64,000 nt of DNA from Onchocerca lupi (lineage: Eukaryota > Nematoda > Chromadorea > Rhabditida > Onchocercidae). Made by a program: the position numbers and the translations under genes. Under the pieces are notes generated by a model that saw only the letters and a list, made by a program, of their open reading frames with translations, was not told the origin of the DNA and made no database searches. Location of the stretch: assembly GCA_028564675.1 (NCBI GenBank), contig JAOVVO010000470.1:1-64000 (forward strand), read 5' to 3'. Of this stretch, positions 50,726 to 63,026 are shown one piece after another. Every line of letters begins with the position of its first letter. The first letter of the stretch is position 1.

Positions 50726-53621
50726 TGAAACAAATGTTTAAAGCTCTCTGCAAAAAATATCCACCCATTTCTTTTTGCTTCTTCCTAAAATTTCATTCAA
50801 TTTTGATTTATTGAAGCATTTTTATAGCGGAAAATTATTCGCCCTTGAATTTTGAAATGCCTTAGATATTGCTCTACGTCATTCGTTTTCCATTTTTACT
50901 ATTAATTGACCTTCAATTCTTGCCATTTTTCCAATTGGAAGAACAAGGAATAATCTTGAAACGAATAACTCTTTCAATTGAAGGTCATTCTGCAATGATG
51001 CTTAGTTTGATGATTGTAAATTAAGGAATAATTCTTAAATTAGTAAAAAAAGTAGATCAATTACTATTATGAGAAATTTGTTACAAGCAAACATATACAC
51101 TTCATTACACTACGTATCATATTTTGCACGATACGTTACCATTTTCCACTACACGTAATTCACGTATATCGTTTGGTTAACCACATCCTACTAATACACG
51201 TTTTTCATATTTTTTCAATCCCAGTATTACGCGAAACCATATACACTAACATTTGCAATGCATCGCCAGTTTTGAATATCTTGTTGAATGAAGTCAAAAA
51301 TTTGACCTTCGAAGAATTTTAGAATTAAAGATCATCTGATTGCATAGAAAAATATCAAAAAATAAACCTAGCAAATGAGGAAAAAAAATCTGAGTCGAAG
51401 TTTCTCATGTAGGCGAAGCAGCTTGTTTGATAACGTCTAAACTTTCTAAAATTTATCGAAGCGATCCTTTTAAAACTTGTTTTCATAGTGAAATGATCCT
51501 TATCATCTACACATTCACTGATTTATACCAGGAAAAAAAAAATGATTATAGGAAAGATCAAAATTACAAATTCTAGATTTCATTTATAATACACCTTTTT
51601 TTTTTTTTTTAACTACAGGTAAGTTTTGCTCGATACGATGATTTATATAAGTCATTTAAGAATGTTTAAGTTTTTAAGTATATTTCAAAAAATTGGTTGA
51701 AAAGATCGCAAAATTTTCGATATTGCAAATGATAAATTATTTCTTTTATTGCAGGAATTTGCATAATTGATTTGTATTCTGAATTACTGAACTACAAATT
51801 CAATAATGATAATCTCAAATAATAATCAGTTCATGTTTTTCAAAAATATCGCATTTCTGAATTGCTTCATAGCTTCTATCATGAAAGAAGAATAGAGAAT
51901 ACTACTAAAATTGACCCTTTGGTCGGATTTTCAAAATTTTTTACTAATTCCAGTTTCTATAAATAGATTATAACTTTTGACGATTAACACAAATTTAATT
52001 AATTCGAAAATATATGATATGTTATCTTCATATGAAAGAAATTTCTATCAATATTTTTATAGATATAAATAGAAGTGTTTCTCTTCATACCCACATAAAT
52101 CTATTTATTTTTTTTCTCTAAATTCACTGTAACTTATTAAGTAAAAATAAAATTGAAAAAAAAAAAGACAGTTTTAGGGAAATTGTTTAAAAATTAGCTA
52201 TATTATTTCTTTATTTTATTAGTAATGGTTTTGAAGTAGCAATTTCTGTTCTTCAATGATTGTTCTTCAATGTCGCAAAAATTTAATTAAGCTATTTATT
52301 ATTTTTTCATGAGAGCATTTTATTTGTATTGTAGTATCAAATTTTACTGACTTATTGATTTCACTCTCCAATTTGTCCAATCATAGATTAACTGTCTAAA
52401 AATTTAATTTATTGATGGTAATAATATTATATTAGATATTAAAAATCATAAAAAAAAAACAATTAAATGATTATAAGATAATAGAGATAATGTCGATATA
52501 ATTTTTACTGTTTGTCTTTTCTTTTCTTTTTTTCTTGTAATACTAACTTTTTTTTTCCTTATAATAATTACGAAAAATCATTCTCCAAAATTTACAAATA
52601 TAAATTGTGATGAATTTTTTTATAAGTATTAAAAGTTCTAAAAGCGTTATTATCAAATTAAGTAAAAAGTTTGAAATTATAATTAATCAAATGTAAAGAA
52701 TGGGATGAAATTGCTGTTTTTCACTTTTTTTTTGTTATTTATTTTTTTTTTTTTTTTTTTTGTTTTCTTTCTCTTCATTCTAAAAAAAAAACTTTTTAAA
52801 TTTTTCAAATATGACTTATAAAAAAAATTTGATTTTTAAATATGATTTTTCATTCTTGGAGAATTGAAATGATATACTCATAGATTTCAAAGTAATATTA
52901 GAAATTTTAATCATGGATGTCAATGCGATCACCGCAATTTAGTACTGATGATGCAAGATGATATCTTATCAAAGAAAGCAGAAAGCCAAAAAAAAAAAAA
53001 AAAACGGCCGTATCATTCTAGATTGAAGTTCATAAAAATTTTGGGTTTCAAAAAAGAAAAATACAAGACAAATTTCACGTGCAATTTATTTCTTGCGTAT
53101 TCCTCAACCACATCTCTTTCCCTAGTTATTTCTTGATTGCATTTAACTTTACCAAAAGAATTTGCTACGCCGAATTGTGCAGACAGATATAACTAAACTA
53201 CTATGCCAATAATGAGCTAAGATCCGAGAATTTTTGTGAATTTTTTTGGCAACTAAAAGGAATCTAAAATGAAATCTTTAGGTGAAAAAAGTGTGAAAAT
53301 ATATCCTCATTGTATTTCCATTCTTTATTTAAATTAGAATACAAATTTTACATGTCTCTAATAGAAAATCCGAAACATTTTGGAAATAAAAGAATTTTCA
53401 GCTAGCCAATATGTGCTAGTAAGAATTATGACAATACAGATAAGGAAATATAAATGCGCATTAAATATGGAAAACATAAGACATATTCTTAAAAGTAGAA
53501 TGTTATTTGCATGTTGTTTGACATATTTCGTTAGATGAGAAAGTTATATATGTTGTAAAAAATATATCATGTGTTTATCAGTTAAATGGTAGTATCGCAT
53601 AAGTCGCCTTAAAATAGATGA
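50404..53621. other. intergenic, no gene seen
   Basis: Upstream of collagen C and downstream of the splicing-factor gene. AT-rich with long poly-A/T runs (50650-50672, 50695-50723, 52741-52761). A somewhat less AT-rich patch at 51080-51260 has short CACGTA/TACGTA repeats but no open frame of note. Confidence 0.65.
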
Positions 53622-56600
53622 TCACAATGGCAAAGGAACAACTTTTTCTTTCTTTCGTTCGAGGTATCTTTGTCGAATTTCTTCAATTTTCTCCGAATTA
53701 TTATGATGAGCTAATATCATTTTGATTATTCGCAATCTATAAAATGACAACACTTATTTTTAAGCGTGGGAAACAAAACAAAAATATTTTAAATTTTTTA
53801 ATAAAAATAAGTAATTTTGCGATTTTCAAATAAATAACATAGGTCTTAATTTCAAGAATTTGCATTTCATCTCATCCAAGTTTGAGAAAAATTGTTCAAC
53901 AAACCTTTCTTCTTTAGTTTTCTCCTTCATAGTTTTCTTCTTAGATTCATGATTTTCCTCTTTTCCGATGTTTTGTTTCTCTTCAGACTTCTTGTGTTCC
54001 GTTTTTTTCGCAGAGCGGTGTTCGCGAGATTTATCATGATGTCTTGTAGAATTTCTTTTTTCTTTATGCGATTCGGTGGTACTAAAATGAAATATAATAT
54101 AATATATTTGAAACTTCAGTTTTAAGAAACAAAAGATCAGATTAACATATAATATTTTACCTTTCTTCTTTCCATTCTCTTCCATGGCTATGATCCCTGC
54201 CATGTCGTCTTTCCACCCGCTTTTCTCGCTCCTTTGATAATTCTTCATCACCGCTGCTACTGCTTGCTCCCAGATGTTCCGGGGATGGAGTGAAGTGCCG
54301 TCGAATTTGTTCCGCCTTTGTTGGTTTCTTTACTTGTGGTTTCTCAAAACGAATAAGATTTTCAATCAAGTCAACATTATGGTAAAATCTTGAAGAATAT
54401 AATTTACCCGATCCAATTTGAAACTTGGGAACAATAAAATCGTTCCAAAAAGTAAAGTTACAGTAAATACTTCACAAATTTTAGGATTTTTGAAATTTGA
54501 GCAGAAAACATGTATTTTTATTGGATTATGTAAAGTTCATTTTTTTTTACAAAGCTATCATTATGGATTAAGAATAACTGAAGGAAACTGAAAGAAACCA
54601 AAATATTTAAACCAGGCTTCAGGTTAACTGATACTGCACTATTCAATTCTGGCTCTTCATCTGAATCATCAGAATGTATTGATTTCTTCACTGGCTTATC
54701 AACGGACAATTCCAGAAATTTGTCATCACTGTTGCTATCTCTTCGTAAAGAAGAAAGTTTTTTAGCATGCTCAGCGGATTCCACTTCTGTTTGCTGCAAA
54801 TTTATTGAGTTAATAGCCTGAAATAAAAATATATGTCATTGCGCACAATTATTTCGCACTTCTTGGTCAAAAAAGTTTATGTCATGGATAAAAAAATTCC
54901 TCCCGTTTTTATATTTGATTCTAGATAGTAATGGAAAACGTTCACGATGAAGAAAACTTAATGTTATCATATATTTCAGGAATAATTAAGTTTCGTTTCG
55001 AAACTCTTCACACGACTCAACTAATTAAACTTAGTTATAAACCTCTTGCTTTATATCCCTTTCTTCTGTTTTGATTGTGTTATTATCTCGAACAATATCA
55101 TCCAACAGCGTCCTATAAAAACCACCTTTCCACATGCCAATTTTTTGCTTTTCCACTGCTGTCAACTCTAAAAAACCAAATTCGATATAGTCGAGAATTT
55201 TTAAATCGTAAACGTCAGCATCTTGATAATAAAATAAGAGAAAAACAGTAATAAAAATAAAAATTGTAAACAAAATATTCTAAGAATGAACAATAACTGA
55301 AGTCAAAAAAAAAAAACCAATGAGCATGGTAAAAAAATCAGTGTATGCTAAAAAATAAGCCAAAGGTTTTGCTGAAGAAAAAGTTGGAAATAAAGTAAGT
55401 CATTTAGCGTTCTAGGTGAAGTTCTAGGTTTTTAACATAGACATTAAGGGTTAGGCGGAATGATGTATCGCCCTCATCATTATCAACCCCTTCAACATCT
55501 AGTGACCTTGCTAACGTCAGTGAAAATAATTTTTAATTTACAGAAAATGAAAATGAACCTACCATCAAGTCGATTGTCAACTGCTTCTTGTAAACGGAAA
55601 TTTTCCATTTCTGCTAGTTGTTTTTTATATGCACTGGTAACGAATTTCTGAAAAAAAAAATCGATTTTTTTTTGATAAATTTATGAAGCTTTGGCAAAGA
55701 ACTATTAAATTAAGATAAGATTGAATATGAATTATAATAAACCTCCTTATCGTCAAATTGTCCAGCTTCTGCTTCACGTTCTTTTTGTTGTTTACGTTCT
55801 TCTCGGCTTTGCTGTGCAAGTAAACGCTTTTTGTGTGCTTCCAAAATTTGTTCTGCGTATTTTGACTAAAACAAATATGCCCAATAGCATAACAGATTGC
55901 TTTGAGACATCTAATCAGTAAAAAATCGCGAAATAAAGAACAAAGAATATCGAATTACTCATTACTATTGAACCCAATCCTCTCAAAAATAGCCAGAATT
56001 GTAACATTACTTTAAAATAAGCAAAACAATCTAAAATCAAGACATTAAATTATACTATGCTTGCGTGATTCGAAAAGGGATTTTCTACTGTAAATATTAA
56101 TGTTGCTTTTACCAGTTAAATTATAATTGATCTCAAGAAAAAAAACACAGAAAATAAAAATCAAGCAATTTTTGAAAATTATATGCTTCAAAAATATTAT
56201 ATTCGAGATTAAACATACCAGAACCTAAATATTTTAGAATGCTAAAAGTAGCTCGGGTCGGAGAAACTATGCTAATGAAATGAGTATTCATAGTATTCAT
56301 GCTGCACTGCGCAAAGTGAACGTAAAATTATTTAAACAAAACTATTTCTTGAATTTCATATTCTAATCTTCGAGTAAGAACTGTCTCTTCAGAACTATAA
56401 AAAACCAAGCATACCTTTCGTTCCTTATCTGCAGCTTTAATATTTGCAATTTTTTGATTTTTCTTTGCTTGTAATTCTTCGTATACGTTATCATAATCAA
56501 AAACTGTTGGATCTTCAGCAAGCGCTTTCTCGTGCTCGCGTTTTGCCTGCATTTTTGCGCGCACTGTCGATGAAGTAACCTCACTTGATGATGCAGTCTA

Positions 56601-56899
56601 TAAGTGAATACACTAGTGATATAGTTCGGAATTGATGACTGAAGCTCAGGTTCCATTTCTAATGGCAATCATTTCCATTAAATAAGATTCTTGGAATTAA
56701 AAGTACCTCAATTCCATCATCGTCGTCACTTGCAAATGCAGCAGCAATTGGCTTAACAGTTGGCTTCGAAAGTTCAGATGGTTTCTTTAAAATCAAACCA
56801 TATCTAAATAGAACGGATTGGAATTTCCAAAACAAGAAGTGGTTGTAAAAATTTCATCAAAAAGAAATATTATTACTTCTTGAATGCTGTTGTCGACAT
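53622..56899 (-). CDS. nuclear speckle splicing regulatory protein 1 / CCDC55 homologue
   Basis: Nuclear RS-like, coiled-coil protein that modulates alternative splice-site choice in vertebrates. Eleven exons in transcript order: 56899-56877, 56803-56707, 56597-56415, 55865-55743, 55647-55563, 55167-55043, 54817-54613, 54423-54408, 54388-54161, 54081-53905 and 53736-53622, giving 458 residues. The N-terminus KKYGLILKKPSELSKP, the block KALAEDPTVFDYDNVYEELQ, the charged helix EQILEAHKKRLLAQQSREER with GQFDDKEKFVTSAYKKQL, and GFYRTLLDDIVR are the family's conserved parts. An acidic Ser-rich stretch follows, then a Lys/Glu/Arg-rich tail ending in RQRYLERKKEK. The ATG directly follows a CTTCAG acceptor, suggesting trans-splicing with no 5'UTR. 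The eighth exon is only 16 bases. Confidence 0.88.
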
Positions 56900-58037
56900 C
56901 TGAAGCAGCAGCACTTAGTTCGGAATACCGGAAGAATCCTTTGTCTTATCAATATGGCGAGATTTCGAACTTGTCCTGGAAAAAAGACCCCATATCAAAT
57001 ATAAATTCTATTTTAAACCCGAAACTACAAGCATTACTGATACTCTTCTACCACTCGACTAGTTCATCTAATTTTCGTAACTTACCACATGAAGATCGTA
57101 AATTACTAGCATTTAAAAGTACAAAATTTTTGCAATCGAATTTCGAATACAAATTCTTAGTTGGAAGAAACACTAAATCATGAAACTATTTATTGAAATA
57201 CGAGAATATAAATAAAACCAACAGAAAAAGACACCACAAAACATACTGCGGATAATGATCATTAAAATTTATTGCTTAAAGACATATCAGAATAAGCACC
57301 AATTCCAGCAAAGTCAGAAAAAGATACAGAAGTAAAAATCAGCACTAGTGCAAGAAATCTCCTGTTCTTCCGTTTACAATTCAATTGAAAGACAAGTTTC
57401 ACTCCTTAACTATTTAAAATAGCGAAGTTCTTAGGTTTGAGAAATGAAAAATTCTTTGAGAAAACAACTAGAGCAAGTGAAAAACAATTAATAAGTAAAT
57501 CAAGATGGAAAAGTAAAGACTAGGAAAAGTAGTACAATATAGAAAAATCAATTAATAATTTACAAACTGACCACTGTGTCGATCAAACAAAGAAAGAATG
57601 AGAACGAATCTTCACAAAAAACAATTTCCCAATAAAAAAAAAGAACAAAGATTTCACAGCCAAAGTTTATGGAAATATTCCAAAGCTACAATAAAATGAT
57701 TCAAGTGAATGCTCAAAGATGGAGAAATGCGCAGTTGAAATCTTTTGACAATAAAATACAGTCATGTAAAAAATAAAAACTATAAATGATTTGCATTAAA
57801 TTAATATGAAATAAATTAAACATTTACTATCTGCTTTTTTAAATTACTTCATAAATACTAGCCAACAATGAACGAAAACAAATATGGAAATATGCAGCAA
57901 TTACTTTTAAGATCACCACTTAATCAGTTGATACAACAAGAATTATTAAATTACATACTTTATTAAATTGCATACTTGAGCAGATCTTTAACCGAGTTAA
58001 AAATCTCATTTCTGAGAAATACAAATGATTAGACAAA
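56900..58037. other. intergenic, no gene seen
   Basis: Spacer between the 3' end of the RNF121 homologue and the 5' end of the splicing-factor gene, both minus strand. An open frame on the plus strand at 56884-57183 has no recognisable feature. Confidence 0.65.
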
Positions 58038-59940
58038 TCATTCCAAACCAAAATAAGCATTAATTCCTTTTACAAAAGTGACAATTAAGGGTTGCCATGC
58101 AACTAGATACCGAATCCAATCTAACAATTGTCCATAGAATAAATGAGGTTTTTGCCATCTATAAAAAAATTGCATGAGTTTGTCAAGATTTCAAAATTAT
58201 AATGAAAAAAGTAAGAAACAAATATATCAAAGGAAGTTTTTGCTTTAATTTGAAAAAGTTCATTGTAGCTTCTCTTAAATAATCTATAGCATAATAATAC
58301 TACATCACTCTTTTTAAACGATAATTCAAATCACTGATATAGTAGAAGCATCAACTTGTTTCAATTACTCAGTGAAAAACTTACGGATGCTTAAACATTC
58401 TATTAAGATCGACTTTCTCTTTACAGTAGGGACATGTCTGTTGTTTTCCAATGACACACCAACCGCGAATGCAAAATTCATGAAATAAATGTCCACAAGA
58501 TAAACGATATGTTGATTCATAGTCAGTTTCTGCATCGTCTATTTCAAGATGATTCCCACATACTGCACAAACATTTGCTTCAAGAGCTTTCTTGGGTAAG
58601 CCTTCCTCTGTATAATACTATAAAAAACAGTTTTAAATATTTTTTAAATGCATTTTATAGTCTCTGCATAAAGAAAAGGAAAAAAGAAAGGAAACAAACC
58701 CCAATTTTGGATGCAATACGATCTGTACATATATGCGCGAAATCACGACCCAATACTCCGTAATATAAGCCATAAAACAAAAGCAGTAAACCGCCGTCCA
58801 TTAGGATTTTTGCTTTTATGGCGAATATATGATTCAAGCCCAGTAATGTGAACATAATAAAAATATATCCTGCTATTCCGAGAACATAACTTAGTTTATG
58901 TAAAAATAAGAACCATTTATAAACCAATCTGAAAGAATAACAAACAATACGTCCATAGATATCGTGACCATTGAAATTATGATCAGAAATTGTTGATATA
59001 GCATGGGATAAAAGAATAAAGTTTCAGAAGTCTCATTTCATATCACAGGAAGGGAAAATTTCCTTGAACTTATAGAAATCTATAGGATAAGTTAAAATTA
59101 AAACTAAAACATATAACTAACCTTGGTGTTTTACCTGATATTTGTGGACGAGTAGCTCTATACCAAATCACAGTTGAAAGTACAGAATATACAATCCATG
59201 TTATCAAAAATCTCCACCAGTACCTCTGGACACATATAAATACAGGAATTAACCACATGCCCAAAAGTGTACATAACTAAAAAAATTCCTATCACAGATC
59301 AAAAAAAAAAAAAAAATTAGCAGAAATCAGGAATATGAATTGGTAAAATAAGAAAATATTAAAGGCTTTTCATTACTATTATTATGCAACAATTATTATG
59401 TTAATAATATATTTCTGATTTTCTCAACTACCGATATTTTAAAAAAAGTAGTGAATCAAACGAGTAATATGATAGCTTACATCATTAAATTCCTCAAAAA
59501 ACTCATCTAGGATCATGTCTAAGTATGCAGCGCAGTACTCATGACAATGATCGTTGAAACTCAGTTTAAAAAGAAACAATGAAAATGTTTAATTACCTGC
59601 TAAAGATAATTATAGATTACGGAATCAGCTGATCGCAAATTAGGCAAGACTGCAGACAAGGTGAACTATCTGTTATGATTTTGAAACTAACCTGATACGA
59701 CTTGAAGTGCCTTTTTTTCCATTGTACCAATGCAATTTGTGCTACAACTAATGTTACTATCAATATCAAAAATATTTCCATGTGCATTTGTTCATGTCCT
59801 CGATGCTTTTCGTGCAGCTGCGCATGCTCGATTCGCCATTGCTCTTCCTCATCCAATTCCTCAAACTGAAAATTAATGCCATTTGTAAATTTTGTGAGAA
59901 CTCCTATCAATAAAGCATGTCTTTTAAATAGTTGTAACAT
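58038..59940 (-). CDS. RNF121/RNF175-type membrane RING ubiquitin ligase
   Basis: Multipass ER/Golgi E3 ligase involved in quality control and channel trafficking in other animals. Exons in transcript order: 59940-59692, 59276-59122, 58928-58700, 58617-58385 and 58158-58038. They give 328 residues, almost the human length. The conserved start region EEQWRIEHAQLHEKHRGHE is followed by hydrophobic segments (FLILIVTLVVAQIALV, WWRFLITWIVYSVLS, YVLGIAGYIFIMFTLLG, LLLLFYGLYYGVLG). Then comes a C3H2C3 RING-H2 (CAVC...CGHLFHEFC...CPYCKEKVDL) and the family tail GQLLDWIRYLVAWQP. Start uncertain: the first 25 residues from ATG 59940 do not resemble the family, and a TTTTCAG acceptor sits directly before codon 26 (59865). 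The real first exon may therefore lie farther upstream. Confidence 0.92.
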
Positions 59941-60362
59941 AGTAAAAGATAAAGAAAATAAATTAAAAGGTGCATGACTGAAAAGAAAGGCATAAGTTCT
60001 ATTACTGCTAATGGTATTTCGCAGTTGAATATCTTAATTAACAATTCAATTTGGGAAATCATGAGAAATTTTGGGATGTATGTTCTAGAATACTAGATCA
60101 GTGAACTTAAAAGAAAACAGCGTTCGTGAAAATAAATTAATTACATCAATTATTACCATATTTTCCACATATGACCTACTGTTTGAAGGAAAAGAACAAT
60201 AAGATGATGAAGCTAGGCGATATATCAATAATTTTATTCGCAATATACTATAATGCATCAATTCAGTTGAAAGTTGAGGAAGGTTTATTACGTTTATGTG
60301 CCTCAATGATCGATATATGATACTAGCTGGACCTAGCCATGCTTTGTGTGACCTATCTAGCG

Positions 60363-60542
60363 AATCTATATAAATAAAAAATGTAAATGTTTGTTTGTTC
60401 GAAATCTTAAATCTCCGAAAGTTCTTAACCACGCGCCTATTCGAATGCAACATTGTTTCGAAATTTGAAATCAATTGGTAAAAAATTTGAAACATTATGT
60501 AGAAATGAACAACGGAAGTTTACATTTTTATTTGTATAGATT
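60363..60542 (+). mobile_element. MITE-like element with terminal inverted repeats
   Basis: Terminal inverted repeats of about 24 bp: AATCTATATAAATAAAAAAT and onward at 60363-60387, and its reverse complement with two or three changes at 60519-60542. The interior has no coding capacity. Related fragments sit at 9885-9955, 12238-12421 and 12871-13004. The left flank (60312-60353, ACTAGCTGGACCTAGCCATG) may belong to a longer parent element, since the 12238 fragment has a similar CCGGCCACGCGG stretch in the same relative position. No clear target-site duplication was seen. Confidence 0.7.
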
Positions 60543-60950
60543 ACACAGTAGTATTATCATCCAGAGCAGAACAATAATATTAAAATATACTCCAATTGAA
60601 ATGGAATTAAAAAAGAAATCAAAAAAAAACTCTTAGAATTTGAAAAGAAAAAGAAAAATGAAGCCTACTGGGATTTCATTTTGTAATCGAATAGCTCCTT
60701 GAAATTGTTGCACATTATGCTGTTGCATACTTCACGTTTAAAGCACGTATTGCTATGTGATTGAACTGAAAATATATAAAATAATCTATGAGCATATCTT
60801 TATAATAAGGTAAAGTATTTTATTACTGATTAATGTATAATTAAATACTTTAGCATTTAATATTAGTTACTGCGGAGATAAAATGTTAAGACTGACAACT
60901 GACATGCATTGAAAAGAATAGTTATGCTGATTAAATAATCCACGCATAAA

Positions 60951-61054
60951 ACTAATTAAGCGATAACGACGTTTATGCTTCGAAAAACTAATTAAGCGAT
61001 TTTGGTATTATGCCCTGAAATTAATTAAGCAACATTGGTGTTGTGCTCGAGAGA
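60951..61054. repeat. tandem repeat, three units of 33-36 bp
   Basis: Units begin CTAATTAAGCGA (60952), CTAATTAAGCGA (60988) and TTAATTAAGCAA (61021), and each continues with a GGTRTTATGC or GTTTATGC block. Confidence 0.8.
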
Positions 61055-61613
61055 TATGTTAGTTGAAACCTTATTTAATAGCACTACCTGAGCAGACTTA
61101 TCCTTATAAGTAATCCAGATTTTCCACCTTGCTAAATAAGTTCCTTATCCGGTAATTAAGTACCAACATGCAGAAGAAAATAAAAAGAATCCGAAAATTT
61201 TTCAAAAAAAAAACCGGTTTGTAACGCAGAGATAATTTAATGGTACGGCTAGGACATCAGGTAACAGAAGAGAATGAGAAAAGTATACGTCATGCGAAGC
61301 TTACGTGTTTCGTGATTTTTGATACTTTTTTTTTCTTGTGTGGGAATGATTGTGGTTGATATTTCTTCATTTCGACTTATATTTATAACAAAATTAATGA
61401 ATAAATTGTAACTAAATTTTCGAATTTATTGTTTGAATTTGATCTCAGACATTAGCAATCCGATATATTTGATCTTTTATCTTGACAAAGTAAGAGAGAA
61501 AAATGTTTTTTCCAGGTTTTTTTGATCAGTTATTTGTGAGAGATAGCATAATCAGTTGATAATATTATTATCGTATTCTCATTCTCGGGAATTTATCTAG
61601 ATAATATTGAACA

Positions 61614-63026
61614 ATGGTAGGTGTCACTCAAATGAAAGATACTGGAGATCAATCTTCCTCTTCGAAAGATGATGGGAAAAAAGACGATGACTCAGCGAGG
61701 TATGTACATTTTTTCAGTGTATTCCATTACCTAGCTAATAATTTTAAATGTTGAATATTTGCTATATTTTAAGAATTTATGCTTCACACATGCATTGTTT
61801 GCAAAGCTTTCTTGTTTAAAAAAATAAAAAAAAAAAAAGAAAATTATGTCGTTAAAAAGATACCTTTGTTGTAAGATATTTTTTTGATTGAATAGTAATG
61901 TGATACATTTTCTAATCCATATTCTGTGAGTCATGCTATTTTCTAGAATGAATTGGTTTCATTTCCTTATATCACAATGATTGTGAGTTATATGTAAAAT
62001 TGCTTATGGGCTTCAAATGTCAACCGATCCAAGAGAATTTTTAATAAATTTTTCGAATGAATTTAATGACAAAAGAATAAGTTACAGATTTGATTGTAAC
62101 ATATGTTTGGATGTGGCACGAGATGCCGTAGTTTCGATGTGTGGTCATTTGTTCTGTTGGCCATGTCTTCATCAATGGCTTGATACACGTCCTAACAGGC
62201 AGCTCTGTCCTGTTTGCAAATCTGCCATTAGCAGAGACAAGGTTAATCTTTCTGGCATGACATTAAATATAATGAAGGAATTAGCTTTTGGGCTAAATTA
62301 CTAATTAAACACTAATATAAACAAAAAATAATCCGTTGAAATACTACTTACTTTAAACAGGTCATACCGCTGTATGGAAGAAGTGGTAATGATACAGACC
62401 CACGAGATAAAGTCCCACCGCGTCCAAGAGGTCAACGAACTGAAATGCCTCAGGCAAGTTCTCAATATTGCTATATTTTTGGCAGCCATATGAAAAGAAT
62501 ACATGCAAGAGACTTGCCATTATTCTGAAAATATTACTACATATAGTATCGTAAATTTTCCATGACTTGGATTTGATGAATTTTGTTAATTAGTTATTAG
62601 ACGTAGAAGATACAATTTGCAGAATAGTTGATACAGACTTGCTGGGGAAGCATGAACAGTTTAATGCAACATTTTTTTTTTTTTTTGCTTTTAGAACTCT
62701 TTTCAAGGATTTCCGGGCTTCCAGTGGGGCGGTGAAAATGGTGGTGGAGGTGTGCAGTTTTCAATGGGTATTGGAGTATTTCCCCTGTCGTTTTTCGCAT
62801 CATTCTTCAATCATGGTTTTGGAGAACGACGTCCAGAAGCGCGTTAGCTTTTTATTTCTCCATTAATTGATTTTCTTGAATTCTTTTCTGTGATATAAAA
62901 TATGGGAATTGAAAAGCAATATTTTCAGCAGCACCAGGTACAAGACAAGCAGAAGAGGAGCAGTTTCTATCAAATCTCTTTATATATCTTGGTATATTTT
63001 TTGTTGTTTGGCTTCTGGTTTTGTAA
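61614..63026 (+). CDS. rnf-5: RNF5/RMA1-type membrane-anchored RING ubiquitin ligase
   Basis: Tail-anchored ER E3 ligase acting in ER-associated degradation and muscle dense-body turnover in worms. Exons 61614-61699, 62088-62241, 62361-62453, 62695-62842 and 62929-63026 give 192 residues. After a Ser/Asp/Lys-rich start comes RFDCNICLDVARDAVV and a C3HC4 RING (CNIC...CGHLFCWPCL...CPVC), then VIPLYGRSGNDTDPR, PPRPRGQR, a Gly-rich stretch FPGFQWGGENGGGG, VQFSMGIGVFP, and the C-terminal membrane anchor FLSNLFIYLGIFFVVWLLVL. Intron 3 uses a GC donor (CAG|GCAAGT). An in-frame ATG at 62017 upstream of exon 2 is open through to the RING and could give an alternative start. The ATG at 61614 follows a TATCTAG acceptor at about 61600, a possible spliced-leader site. 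Confidence 0.94.

Larger units (their letters stand above)
59941..61613. promoter_or_regulatory. divergent intergenic region between two RING ligase genes
   Basis: Shared 5' flank of the RNF121 homologue (-) and the RNF5 homologue (+). It contains a MITE-like element (60363-60542, possibly from 60312) and a three-unit 33-36-bp tandem repeat (60951-61054). If the RNF121 gene has an extra first exon, it should be here; I could not find a convincing one. Confidence 0.5.

Noticed and set aside
51112..51136. ACGTATC / GATACGT inverted repeat in a less AT-rich patch
   Set aside because: Only 7 bp per arm with an 11-base spacer and no repeat family or open frame nearby.
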